A stretch of 64,000 bases of DNA from Sipunculus nudus (lineage: Eukaryota > Annelida > Sipuncula > Golfingiida > Sipunculidae): assembly GCA_026874595.1 (NCBI GenBank), contig CM049316.1:69032676-69096675 (forward strand). Reading direction: 5' to 3'. The notes beneath the pieces are model-generated. The model saw nothing but the letters and a program-made list of their open reading frames with translations, was not told where the DNA came from and did not search any database. Every line of letters starts with the position of its first letter. Position 1 is the first letter of the stretch. Shown in pieces: positions 30,101 to 38,427 of the stretch. The translations under genes were made by a program, and so were the position numbers.

Positions 30101-30450
30101 TTAAAAGTGAGGATACACGGAGAAAAGGCGTTCAATTCGTCTACGAAGACCAGCCAAGCCGTTCCTACCAGCGGGAGGGTCAACCGTCCACTTTATTCGG
30201 TTCATGTGAAATGACGGCCACACCCCGCTCTCCCAGATCAAGTCGCGAGTTCATTCCGGTTGACATTCCGGTTGATCGACACGTGGAACACAGGAACATG
30301 CACGTACCAACCCCTGGTGTGCAAAAGCATCAGACACAGACCAAAGGCCCTATTCAAGATTCGGAACTGTTTACGGTTTTATGTAACACCCTAAACACGA
30401 TCCGCCAAACACAGCCGCTTGCGATATTACCCCCCCCGAAAAGGCCGTAA
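27118..30450 (+). CDS. Giant tegument protein, third frame, or separate inner tegument protein
   Basis: A 1110-residue frame, again in the -1 phase relative to the one before, overlapping it by 40 bases; open from 26971. Residues 1-650 look globular, with many Trp and Cys. Residues about 700-1090 are polar and disordered and include three 18-residue imperfect repeats around a PQY motif (about 29845-29990). The length is close to that of the UL37 inner tegument protein of vertebrate herpesviruses, which partners UL36, but I see no motif that confirms this. A polyadenylation signal follows at 30516, so the block 14526-30450 probably ends here as one transcription unit. Confidence 0.6.
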   Translation: MHIREQSDGHNELDAAADHMSVVRPLLSEDTVMFLNDPSTFQTQCTIFQQFFKARGEHDIALSTREGARYEGNWLFTCTNENDCYTVPQCDMDTIFCCTTGLAQAAGRQDNSSEHITVEAALPFSREPLDRITTKQTVSVTDLIPNDGTSNTSGLYKVARHVFRVLECVYPFITRQTLEALKAEHGRQTGVETRSDGVKGWWISSQKAQETWHCLWVYGIRFCLAMKKVNSARAINGEQDVGPWGELPTFFNVCGRPVYNLKDKDLFQWVRMTDSIISDTGRTSHLFWLATCTAAVFAFCGSNVHWGLKALLGKTGLHHNVLSKDIPTRWSTNNQPRWDDRLCLRVAETLRGFMAYAVTAGRMIDSEVLETLWAQHGHGVGSVWDHILEEYTHLPTRCGNENNGFQFEEREVAMHEAADMQRSVLQHVYGLDKPEEYVQDGSNVRAYDVSWPCSGMKSKAQGWCRFDVILFSLVTGIPLATCYDTVAGSKIPFHREWTNSTYNPNVDRIIDPASAYPDPLTADTCPTDILRYFFSFDQSALPLFAALPRSSASSSTHVPVNKYLDGLRGSTFIPIISVQILTDGLNTDGGERFLPTGYAVANEHNEKVNQLSFTYGERICGPVEVERGWFRRVYRVRTTKASDDAGLIPWCDRGHLECVSSDQHPEFPLQMYTNEEVARPNDNESQFRVDELSDTELQNLNVQQHHMTQGHTGSEDDGVSLFHEIQQTEELLNSNSRDISPLPVSQTASDISCANIQSKSDDDVQEHLPHRKQHRSYELCDDVTIHGKMGSGPYAQQRAGISREITESFANMSIGDIRTLSGTAETQNVSSDTYETGDRQRLKSHSQPNRPLIHKSKHPNTRRREKGLRLKDTQSHDNNIPNRTNIPAKPTIHVSMLTDPVQTALQHISPYTKVSTESKVIAPQYGAPKTKVPTETGVTEPQYRAPYANVSTKSDVTQSQESDTLLGISIHTSDARDTSYVKDATGAREDHRKNVKSEDTRRKGVQFVYEDQPSRSYQREGQPSTLFGSCEMTATPRSPRSSREFIPVDIPVDRHVEHRNMHVPTPGVQKHQTQTKGPIQDSELFTVLCNTLNTIRQTQPLAILPPPKRP

Positions 30451-30515
30451 TCTGAACGACGAGTACGACCTTATCCGGCTTTACATGAGCGACGAATGAG
30501 GTGATCATTAACATA

Positions 30516-30521
30516 AATAAA
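30516..30521 (+). terminator. Polyadenylation signal after the tegument block
   Basis: AATAAA 65 bases after the stop of the third tegument frame. No equivalent signal was noticed at the end of the first or second frame, which favours one transcript for all three. Confidence 0.6.
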
Positions 30522-30579
30522 AACAACAACACCTAATCTGTATGAGATAACAACCAACATCAGAAATATTAAATAGTTA

Positions 30580-30585
30580 TTTATT
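30580..30585 (-). terminator. Polyadenylation signal of the 30631-31491 gene
   Basis: AATAAA on the minus strand, about 45 bases past the stop of the leftward ATPase gene. The two convergent transcripts end within 70 bases of each other. Confidence 0.6.
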
Positions 30586-30630
30586 ATCTGATAGTCTGCC
30601 GCATGTTTAAGTGGTTCATCCTCTTTTCAC

Positions 30631-31491
30631 CTAACTGTCCGTGTTATGCAAAGCATCTGTTATACTGAAAGTGGTGGTCGCTGAAGGGGGCATGGCCCAC
30701 CACGTTTGGACGACTCCACCCGCCTCGTAATTTCCGATGAGGATCTGTATTTGTGGGAAACGTTGAAACAGCAACATGTGGCGTGTGGGAAGCAGATGAA
30801 CATCATCCATGACGACTACATGAAAAAAATGGGTGGCACATAATTTCAGAAGAACGGAATAAGGGACGTCTGCGCAGGTCAACCCATTGTAATCACCGTT
30901 TGAACACATGAAGTTGTATATGTGCTGCCACATACCATTTGCCAGGCGGACAATGTCATCAGGCGTAAATGCGGAGTACTGCCAATATACAGAGTCAGCT
31001 GAGGGAACGTGGTCTTTACACACGTGGACGGTGTCATAATCAAGCAGAAACGCCATAAATGTTTCAAATACCAGCCTTGTTGGCGCGGGCGGGTTAACCA
31101 TCGATAGTATGAGGCGTTTAATGGTTAAACGTTGGTCGTGGTGCAGGTGGTTATCCGTGGCCCCGTCAAGCACTTGGTCTAATGGTAATATGGTAACGTT
31201 CTTCGGACAGACGGCCTTGAGACGCCGCCATGTATCGGAACACCTTACAATCCACAGGAAACGGAAACGTGGTTCCGCCCAGGCCTTCTCCATCACGGCT
31301 ACGGATTTACCACAGCCGTCTTCCCCGATAACATGGATGCGGTCACCAGGCTGAAACCGGTGTTCCAGCACAGCCGTTTGGTCCCTTGTCAGTTTATGTG
31401 ATGTTGTGTGTGACATAACCTTACGCAGAAGTCGCCTGCCCTGAAACTCACCAGGACGCCCATGCGTCGTGTTCAACGTAGAACTCAGCAT
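30631..31491 (-). CDS. Standalone P-loop ATPase resembling the first half of an SF1 helicase
   Basis: The 286-residue protein has a Walker A motif GEDGCGKS (56-63), a Walker B motif VVVMDDVH (D229, D230) and a following IQILIGNYE strand like helicase motif III. It ends about 35 residues later, so motifs IV to VI of a full helicase are missing. An N-terminal TRDQTAVL stretch before the P-loop resembles a Q-motif. The start is a true ATG at 31491 and the stop is followed by a polyadenylation signal, so the short length is not an edge effect. It could be an accessory ATPase of replication or packaging. No close family is recognised. Confidence 0.65.
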   Translation of the reverse strand: MLSSTLNTTHGRPGEFQGRRLLRKVMSHTTSHKLTRDQTAVLEHRFQPGDRIHVIGEDGCGKSVAVMEKAWAEPRFRFLWIVRCSDTWRRLKAVCPKNVTILPLDQVLDGATDNHLHHDQRLTIKRLILSMVNPPAPTRLVFETFMAFLLDYDTVHVCKDHVPSADSVYWQYSAFTPDDIVRLANGMWQHIYNFMCSNGDYNGLTCADVPYSVLLKLCATHFFHVVVMDDVHLLPTRHMLLFQRFPQIQILIGNYEAGGVVQTWWAMPPSATTTFSITDALHNTDS

Positions 31492-31681
31492 CCTTCCGGC
31501 GTGTTGTGATGTACCACGAAGCCGAATCTACGCTGACGTCACTCATGTCGTGCATTACAAATACGGGTAGCATTCTCAGGACAGGGTATCACATGTACGA
31601 TGAAAAACGCGACGACTAGATATGTTGCATGTGGAATAAATTCAAATGATAAAAAAATGCATTGTGTTGGTATCGTGTTTA

Positions 31682-31687
31682 TTTATT
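31682..31687 (-). terminator. Polyadenylation signal of the 31737-33896 gene
   Basis: AATAAA on the minus strand about 50 bases past the stop of the large leftward gene. Confidence 0.6.
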
Positions 31688-31736
31688 CAAGTAACATGTG
31701 TGTTTCTGTGTTTCGGCATTGCGACGTGCCAAATAT

Positions 31737-33896
31737 TTAGATAACACGCGCCTCAAACGTGGCACCGGGAGGGATGATCAAAGCTCCGTCTTCTGTCCTG
31801 TTGCTGCTTGGGTTCACACCGGTGGCCCTCAGTGCAACGGCAACGGGGGTTACGCTGAATATTTCATCGTACAAGGCGGAAGCTGTTCTTATGATCTCGT
31901 GTAACATAGCCTGTGCACATGTTATGCGGGAAGACAAATCCCTGTCTTCGTAAACATCCATGTCAGCTCCTGGGTTCATGACATCTTTGAATGCGTAAAG
32001 CTGTGTTTTTTGCACTATAACAGGATCTGCCGTTTGACCCTCATCGTAGCCTGCCGGTTGGTTAGCTGGGGCGTCAATAAGGTTAGGAGCATCAAAACCC
32101 GGGTCACAGATTGCCACATTTGATTCCAGGTTCCCGTCTTCCAGGCAGCACTCTTCGGCAAGGCTTCTGAGCGCCGAACCACAGACGTTGTTGCACATAC
32201 GCAGTTGGTTCGCCAAAATACAGACAAGGCGCACGCTGTTGGCCAGAGACGGTTGCCTGCGGGAGAACGACTGTTCGTCTTTGGAAGGGGGGTGGAACAG
32301 CTTGTCGAAGTGATGCGATATCTGGTAGTGCCCGTAAGCACAGATGGCATCGACATGCTCCGCCTCGAGCCGATCCCACCGCCGTAGCACCCCCGGTTTC
32401 GGGTCATCGTCGTAAGGCAGATCTTCCCCAAACCCCGACTCCGGCATTATTACAGGAGGTTGCACGCACAGGTAGGCACCCATGTGGGTGTTGATGTCAT
32501 CCGGGCCGTTGTTGACTAGCTCCACTATGCACACGTCACGTTGGCGCACGTTAGCTTTCGCTTTCATTCGCGTTTCCCTGCACTGCTGCCAAGCAGTGGC
32601 ATACGTCGAGAAATCACTAGGGTTTGTTTCGTCTAAAATAAGGGGTCGGAAAGTGGTACCTTGTGACGTGGTATCAAACTTATAGAAAAAACCAGCCGGC
32701 AAAGCCCCGTGCGTCCCGGCGCCATATGGTTCGAGCTGGTTATGAAGCGTTGTTTGTGGTATAACGCTAGGTAGTTCATTTGTACCAGTCACGAAGCAGT
32801 CAAAAAAACTATGTGGGGTAATGGCGTGACCTGTCATAGAGGACGCCCTGCTCTGTACAACCCTGCCATATACTGGGGGGTTATAGGCATGTGCCAAGCT
32901 GCATATTGATGTCCAAACGGCTTTCAAACCTGCCCGCAAAGCAAGAGTGTTGGTTGCTTTTTCACTCTCTTTTAGATTTGAATTGGCAGAAAGCGTCTTA
33001 AGTGTATTCTTCAGAGCTGTGGATTCTTTCATCAAACCCCTTTGTGGCATGCCAGGTGCTGACAAAGCAGCATGATCAGGTAGATTGAGATCTCGTACAG
33101 CTGCGTCACAGAAGGCATAGAACTGCAGCCAACCGTAATGCTTCAACAGTCTTGACAGATGCAGGAGCAAGGTCGGCTCCAGCGTCCGACTGAATGGGTG
33201 TTCCCCCAACTCCTCTTCCATGGTCAAGCGCGTGTTTGAGCTGGCTGCTTTTGCGTACTTCATCTTGTCCACGTTCCGCATGACTTTACACACTAAACCC
33301 GTCAGCACACCGGTGAACACCTCAGGCATCTTAAAGATAGGTACGGTGGCCGGAAACGTCAGGCCATGCGCGGTCGCCTTGGCAATGCTAACAGGGGGTC
33401 CGTATGGGTTGGCGGGGTCATTCGGGGGTATCTCGTCCTTGTGTGAGTGCCTGTCGTTCGGTGTCAGCAAAGGGTATATCGGCACCAGACAGACCAGATC
33501 GTTCACAGAGAGGGTGAAAGGGCCGCTGTTTCTCATGGTTTTTACCTGGTGCTCGTTCGACGTAACCCGACCAGACTCCATCCCGACACCTGTAGAGCAT
33601 GTGATGTAGTTACCAGAAATGTTCAGTTCCCCGTCCCTTCCGTGGACGTTCCACCGGGAAAGGCGTGTGTACTCCACGGGGCTAACGCCGTCGCAGGCCG
33701 ACAACATCATAGCAGGGGATGTATCTCCTGTGAGCAAAGGAAGTCCCACAACGAAACAGTTTTTATGTATACCCGGGCCATACCCCTGGCTGCCACCGGG
33801 CATGGTGCGCACGGGTGACAGGTATCCGTATAGATCATGTTTGTCTATACACTTGTTTTCACATGTGAGGTCCAGCCTGTCCCCGGCAGAGGACAT
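31737..33896 (-). CDS. Unknown large protein, possibly structural, 719 residues
   Basis: Intact frame from ATG 33896. The composition is that of a folded protein rich in Gly, Pro, Asn and Thr with many predicted strands, no signal peptide and no membrane span. A helical part with a charged segment lies near residues 215-330, and an acidic loop near 480-495 (FGEDLPYDDDPK). No catalytic motif was recognised. The look is that of a capsid or tegument structural protein, but this is impression and not homology. It shares a 212-base divergent region with the small 34109 gene. Confidence 0.6.
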   Translation of the reverse strand: MSSAGDRLDLTCENKCIDKHDLYGYLSPVRTMPGGSQGYGPGIHKNCFVVGLPLLTGDTSPAMMLSACDGVSPVEYTRLSRWNVHGRDGELNISGNYITCSTGVGMESGRVTSNEHQVKTMRNSGPFTLSVNDLVCLVPIYPLLTPNDRHSHKDEIPPNDPANPYGPPVSIAKATAHGLTFPATVPIFKMPEVFTGVLTGLVCKVMRNVDKMKYAKAASSNTRLTMEEELGEHPFSRTLEPTLLLHLSRLLKHYGWLQFYAFCDAAVRDLNLPDHAALSAPGMPQRGLMKESTALKNTLKTLSANSNLKESEKATNTLALRAGLKAVWTSICSLAHAYNPPVYGRVVQSRASSMTGHAITPHSFFDCFVTGTNELPSVIPQTTLHNQLEPYGAGTHGALPAGFFYKFDTTSQGTTFRPLILDETNPSDFSTYATAWQQCRETRMKAKANVRQRDVCIVELVNNGPDDINTHMGAYLCVQPPVIMPESGFGEDLPYDDDPKPGVLRRWDRLEAEHVDAICAYGHYQISHHFDKLFHPPSKDEQSFSRRQPSLANSVRLVCILANQLRMCNNVCGSALRSLAEECCLEDGNLESNVAICDPGFDAPNLIDAPANQPAGYDEGQTADPVIVQKTQLYAFKDVMNPGADMDVYEDRDLSSRITCAQAMLHEIIRTASALYDEIFSVTPVAVALRATGVNPSSNRTEDGALIIPPGATFEARVI

Positions 33897-33921
33897 CGCA
33901 GCTGTTTCCTGTTAGTGACAC

Positions 33922-33928
33922 TATAAAA
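33922..33928 (+). promoter_or_regulatory. TATA box upstream of the 34109 gene
   Basis: TATAAAA on the plus strand, about 180 bases before the ATG at 34109. It lies only 26 bases from the start of the divergent 31737-33896 gene. The spacing would give a long leader, so this assignment is tentative. Confidence 0.35.
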
Positions 33929-34108
33929 CCGAACCGTTTTTTTGTTACTGTTGAGTAGTTCGTCCAGTCAGACGTTATCTGCACTATTTGTGACACCCGT
34001 CATCACAAATAGCGCCAGGACATGTGACCGCCGGGAAACACCAATAAATACCGAACCACATAGGCATTCACATCAGACACGAGCGCACATTCTACACATC
34101 ACGGCACC

Positions 34109-34570
34109 ATGAGCGGCTCGGAAAGTAACCAAGCCACGCGAGACAGTTCCGTACCCGTCGCCAGTAGCGAGACCAAAGTGTTGATACCTATCGATTGGTT
34201 GGCGCTGATAATCGGTAGGCTTTGGCAGATAGTCGGGGAATGTACGGCTTTATCGAAAGATATGAAACGAATGCAACAGGTTTTGATCGCGAATATGCAG
34301 GATCCCGGCGCGGCTTCTTTAGACGTGTTTCCAACTTCCAGATCGTCGCAAGATACGATTGAACGCAATATGAAGATGGAGGCAAGGAGCACTAGGCTGC
34401 TTGAACAGATCGGCAGAAGTACACAAAATACACAAGACAGATGTCGCCCGAAGGACGTTCCTGTCAACCCAAGACGGAAAAGGAACGAAAAGGAACAGAA
34501 CAAGAAGAGGGAGGAAAAGCGTGCCCAGATGATGGCAGAATCACTCCAACAACTTGATCTGGAGCCTTAA
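34109..34570 (+). CDS. Small coiled-coil protein with basic C-terminus, 153 residues
   Basis: Intact frame from ATG 34109. A serine-rich N-terminus is followed by a hydrophobic stretch IPIDWLALIIGRLWQIV (residues 26-42), which looks amphipathic rather than a clear membrane span, then a helical region and a strongly basic tail (RRKRNEKEQNKKREEKR, about 122-138). Such tails suit nucleic acid or nuclear targeting. The size is within the range of small capsid or small tegument proteins, but no family was recognised. Its last six codons lie within the first copy of a 66-bp tandem duplication. Confidence 0.6.
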   Translation: MSGSESNQATRDSSVPVASSETKVLIPIDWLALIIGRLWQIVGECTALSKDMKRMQQVLIANMQDPGAASLDVFPTSRSSQDTIERNMKMEARSTRLLEQIGRSTQNTQDRCRPKDVPVNPRRKRNEKEQNKKREEKRAQMMAESLQQLDLEP

Positions 34571-34684
34571 CAGGGTTAAGAGACTGCAAAATGTGGGTGC
34601 ATGGTCTATGGTGTTTAACTTGATCTGGAGCCTTAACAGGGTTAAGAGACTGCAAAATATGTGGGTGCATGGTCTATGGTGTTT
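34551..34684. repeat. Tandem duplication of the 3' end of the 34109 gene
   Basis: Copy 1 (34551-34616) holds the last codons and stop of the small gene; copy 2 (34617-34684) repeats it with a 2-base insertion. The near identity shows a recent event. The protein is unaffected because the stop is in copy 1. AATAAA at 34695-34700 follows copy 2. Confidence 0.85.
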
Positions 34685-34936
34685 ATACTCTTCGAATAAA
34701 ACATTGTTTTTCCTTCGATGACATGTACTGTTGTTTATTGTGTGATGATGTGCGTGTGAATGATTGATCGACAAAAGCGGACAGTGAAGAGAATGCTAGT
34801 CATTACGTGTAACTGTCAATGCGATGAAAAAAAACAGACATAATCATATAAAGACGATACAGTTTATTACCTAATAATAAGTGTATCAAACCATATGCAT
34901 AACCTGGTATAAATGTATATCGAACGACCGGGGTCG
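34685..34936. other. Convergent 3' region with polyadenylation signals
   Basis: Holds AATAAA on the plus strand (34695-34700) for the 34109 gene and AATAAA on the minus strand (34863-34868) for the 34937 gene. No open frame here is supported as a gene. Confidence 0.6.
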
Positions 34937-36151
34937 TCACAATCCCGTTGCGACCCACTCTTCCAACAATCCGTACCAGTCCTCAGATGCGTAAGTTTTT
35001 AGATACATACGATCATCACACGTCAATGTGCGCGTGTCGACAGACGATGCACAAACGGGAAGTTCAACCGTGAACCCCCGTGTGCCGTCTGGGTACACCT
35101 GCCATGAGATCCTAAAACTTTCACGGTAGTAGTCGACGTGAGCTGATAGGGTTCGGAGCGCATTGCGGCATATATGCAAGAAGCCTGTGCAGCTGAAGGT
35201 GCACGACTTTAGCGAGAGGTATCCTCCTGGCAGGCCGCAATTGTGTGGGTCATCGATCATGATGTCCAGACGGCACGAGTCCGGGTGCACGTTATGTTTA
35301 GCCATACAAGCGAATATTGTTCTCAACATGTGAACGGCTCTCTTCCCTGCGCCGACTGTAAATTCTACCGCCATGCACACCAAACTTTTCGCGTCCAGGA
35401 GGCTGGCACAGCCGGGATTCCTAGAGAACGCACGGTGCAGTCCTTGCAGGAGCACGAACGCCTCTTGCGATGCGTGCCCCGACCCATCTTTCCCTTGTTG
35501 TTCGTCAAGCAAGATCACCCGCGGTGCCTGTACAAAGGAGTTAACGTCATGAAGCAACGCGTGCACATTGACTTCCTCGATGCAGGACGAACCTTCCTCC
35601 GACCGATCCTGTTTGAAAGGCGTCACTTGATCAGGGAATACAGGATGCTCGCTGAGATACTTGCGCTTCATGGCAAGACAGGTGGAACACTCCCTGAAGG
35701 GAACCACTGCTCCGCTGTGTACAGGGTCGGCAAAAATATTAAGGTCCAGGCAACAGGTAGCGTCCTGTACGCGAGAGCGCATACCACCGATGTCCAAGAC
35801 GTCATTTGTGAACATCGGCACTGGCATATCTTTCGTGTTTGTGTAAAAAACTCCGGGGCGTCCGAATGGCAGGATGTCAGACTTTAGATCGTTTGACCGT
35901 TCATGTTGAATGTGTGGCAGTTGCCCTTGCGCCACGTCTTTCCCATATGCGGACAGTGACATTTCTCTGAACCTTTTTGAACTTTTGCTCGGGTCAAACA
36001 GTATCGTGTTCAACCGATATGCCGCTTTCAGTTTGAGGGCACTGTTGTATATGCGTGTTTTCCGTTTCGACCTGAGACGTTTCCCCTTGGGACCCGCTAC
36101 GGTGCGCCTGGTTGCACTCGACGTTTGACGTCCCATTGATTTCATTCGCAT
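34937..36151 (-). CDS. Candidate nuclear egress lamina protein (UL31-like)
   Basis: The frame starts at ATG 36151 (a TTG lies before it). The first 35 residues are strongly basic (PKGKRLRSKRKTR, 21-33), suiting a nuclear signal. A Cys pattern C134-x20-C155-x2-C158 resembles the zinc site of herpesvirus UL31 proteins (Cys, then Cys-x2-Cys, with a distant His). UL31 works with UL34 at the inner nuclear membrane to bud capsids. In HSV, UL31 lies directly downstream of UL32 on the same strand, and here the next gene upstream is the UL32-like one, 66 bases away. At 404 residues it is longer than the usual 270-370. The assignment rests on the Cys spacing, basic tail and gene order only. Confidence 0.4.
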   Translation of the reverse strand: MRMKSMGRQTSSATRRTVAGPKGKRLRSKRKTRIYNSALKLKAAYRLNTILFDPSKSSKRFREMSLSAYGKDVAQGQLPHIQHERSNDLKSDILPFGRPGVFYTNTKDMPVPMFTNDVLDIGGMRSRVQDATCCLDLNIFADPVHSGAVVPFRECSTCLAMKRKYLSEHPVFPDQVTPFKQDRSEEGSSCIEEVNVHALLHDVNSFVQAPRVILLDEQQGKDGSGHASQEAFVLLQGLHRAFSRNPGCASLLDAKSLVCMAVEFTVGAGKRAVHMLRTIFACMAKHNVHPDSCRLDIMIDDPHNCGLPGGYLSLKSCTFSCTGFLHICRNALRTLSAHVDYYRESFRISWQVYPDGTRGFTVELPVCASSVDTRTLTCDDRMYLKTYASEDWYGLLEEWVATGL

Positions 36152-36217
36152 GACCAATGTGTGCTATACTCCCGCGAATACACAGATGGTATTCCATCTC
36201 GTTGCACGTCCTAATAA

Positions 36218-38188
36218 TCAACCGGACAGGAACACGCCGGGGTCACAGTACACTTTATGTCCCTGTAACACTTGCATGCACCGTTTCAACCACAGGGGGC
36301 GAAATCTACAAGAACTGTTGAAGTTTCCGTACACGACGTACATTAATGCTGCGACAACTGCCGAACCGCAAGGCAGCGAAGAATCCTTTTCGTACATCAC
36401 ACCCATCCGTGCCCTGTTCAATGCGCACAGCGGAGACGAAAACGCGTGATGGTAAAAAACCGAGGGGTTCAAACCCTTCAATAGGAATCCGTCGAGTGGA
36501 TCCACGTCGCGTTGAGACATGTCTGACAAGCGCTTTTGCAACGTGTTTAACACAGAGACGAATGTGTTAACGTTGGCAACCGGCTGCATTGCGCACGCCT
36601 TCTCCATGCCTAACGACAATAGCATATGTTCTATCACACGGTACCAATCGTAGAATGCGCACATGCCGCACAGCAAGCACTCTGTCGGTGTGTCTTCCGG
36701 TGCCAGTTCCCAATCGACTGCCCATTCCACACCCTCAGGCGGGGTGACAGCAGGAAAAAAGGACTTGCTTTTACCTCTTAACAGGTTGAGTCGGCTTCTC
36801 TGCGACGTTCGCAGAACAACGGACCGAACCTCTTCCAGTGTTTCCGCCATCCGGCGGTACGCAATGCCGGCCTCTGAGGGTTCTGCCGCAACACAGGCCC
36901 CCGCTTCCTCAGCAGCAGAAGGCGTCAACGCATTATTTTCGTGTTGAAGTAATGCGTCAGGTTGGTGCCAAGAACGACCGCAGTGGGAACTGTAACCCCG
37001 CAGTACAAGCGTGGGGGACACGGTTCTCGTCGCTTCTGTCTCTCTACCTGTGTTGTTTCGTTCCCTTCCTGTCGGGTAAGGCCGAAACCGAGAGAAATCA
37101 GGGGCACGTCCCGAACGCGCAGCGCGTTGTGCAACATGTCCGGTTGTTATGTTTTCTTTGCACTGAACCGTATCTGTATCACGTGTAAGGTCACACATGA
37201 AGTCCCACCTGCGCTGAAACGAACGAACATATTCTGACATGTCTGACCCACACACGCCAAAGCATGCGTCTGCCATCATGCAGGTAATGTCTTTGAACCT
37301 CGACGATGCATCGGCTTTAACACACAGAGCCTCTTCGTACTCTTCCGGGTGCAAACACGCTGTGTCCGTTTGTTGTCTGTTGCCACTCGCGTTCGTGTCG
37401 CCTTGGTGGATGTCGTCGGTCGTGGGTAGTCTAGGTAACTCTAAACCGGACGTCACAACCCACGGCCCGATAACACGCGCACTGTCCGCGCTAGTGTCTA
37501 CCCTGTCGTTCGCCGGAGTGTTATGGAAGCCTTGGCTGGCAGAACGTTGCCACAGGGCCAACCCATTGTGTAACTGCAAAATCTGAGCTACAATGTGGCT
37601 GTTATTGTGCACGTGCCACGTCCTCCACATATCCCCCTTTTCAATGCGTAAGAGCGGCCTGTTGCCATCCACACGTCCAGCATTATCGTGTCCTGTATTG
37701 AACGACGAGAACTGGCAGCGGTTGTGGATGAAGTGCACATGAAATACTTCGGGTGTGATTGAATTCAACACTTCTTCGTCTAACGCGTTCGAAATATCAT
37801 CGGGATCAGCGGCGGGCCGTGCTTCGAGCCGTGTCAGAGCTGCGTGTACGCGGCGCCAGTAAAGAATGACGAGGGACGTGGTCAGGCTAGAAAAGAAAGG
37901 TTTAAACTGCATGGCGTTAGCAAAACCTTCCACCCACTCACAAAACTGTTCATCGCGTGCAGCACGTGCGTTAAACGCACAAACAGCGCACACCTGGCTT
38001 CCTCTTATGGCACCTACGTACTGTGAAGCGAGTAAGGGCCCATCAAAATCGCCGTATCGCTCACGATATCTTTTCCACCGGTGGCTGGTTAGTATCTCGG
38101 CTGGGGACGCATGCAATCCGTCTTTTAGTCCTTCTTGAAAACAGCTCTCGCGTTTTTGTGTCGTGCTGTTCGTTTCATGACACGCCAT
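36218..38188 (-). CDS. DNA packaging protein, UL32-like
   Basis: ATG 38188 was chosen because the codon opening the frame is GTG. The protein of 656 residues has the Cys-rich layout of the UL32/UL52(HCMV)/BFLF1 family: an N-terminal C-x2-C (C67, C70), a central CLLCGMC (C504, C507, C510), and a C-terminal block with SSPLCALNRARM (C588) and a final KVYCDP (C648). The P-L-C-A-L-N stretch is close to a conserved C-terminal motif of the family. These proteins are needed for cleavage and packaging of DNA into capsids and act in the nucleus. The middle part (about 330-450) is polar and probably disordered. The length fits the family (about 500-670). Confidence 0.6.
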   Translation of the reverse strand: MACHETNSTTQKRESCFQEGLKDGLHASPAEILTSHRWKRYRERYGDFDGPLLASQYVGAIRGSQVCAVCAFNARAARDEQFCEWVEGFANAMQFKPFFSSLTTSLVILYWRRVHAALTRLEARPAADPDDISNALDEEVLNSITPEVFHVHFIHNRCQFSSFNTGHDNAGRVDGNRPLLRIEKGDMWRTWHVHNNSHIVAQILQLHNGLALWQRSASQGFHNTPANDRVDTSADSARVIGPWVVTSGLELPRLPTTDDIHQGDTNASGNRQQTDTACLHPEEYEEALCVKADASSRFKDITCMMADACFGVCGSDMSEYVRSFQRRWDFMCDLTRDTDTVQCKENITTGHVAQRAARSGRAPDFSRFRPYPTGRERNNTGRETEATRTVSPTLVLRGYSSHCGRSWHQPDALLQHENNALTPSAAEEAGACVAAEPSEAGIAYRRMAETLEEVRSVVLRTSQRSRLNLLRGKSKSFFPAVTPPEGVEWAVDWELAPEDTPTECLLCGMCAFYDWYRVIEHMLLSLGMEKACAMQPVANVNTFVSVLNTLQKRLSDMSQRDVDPLDGFLLKGLNPSVFYHHAFSSPLCALNRARMGVMYEKDSSLPCGSAVVAALMYVVYGNFNSSCRFRPLWLKRCMQVLQGHKVYCDPGVFLSG

Positions 38189-38427
38189 GGATGTCACGCT
38201 TGCCCCGAAACATGCAGCGCGAGTATCCTGGTATTATGTATACAACGAAACACATAACAACAAACGTACCATATATAGACATCTGCCCACTCATCACAAG
38301 AACACTTCCGAAATAGATCGATCAAGAAACTTTAATAATAACTCATGTATGTAATACAAACCGTGCCCGCATATGCATCTGGATAACCCCTTTCTCCACC
38401 CCCCCCCCCGTAATCCGTTTATCACCG

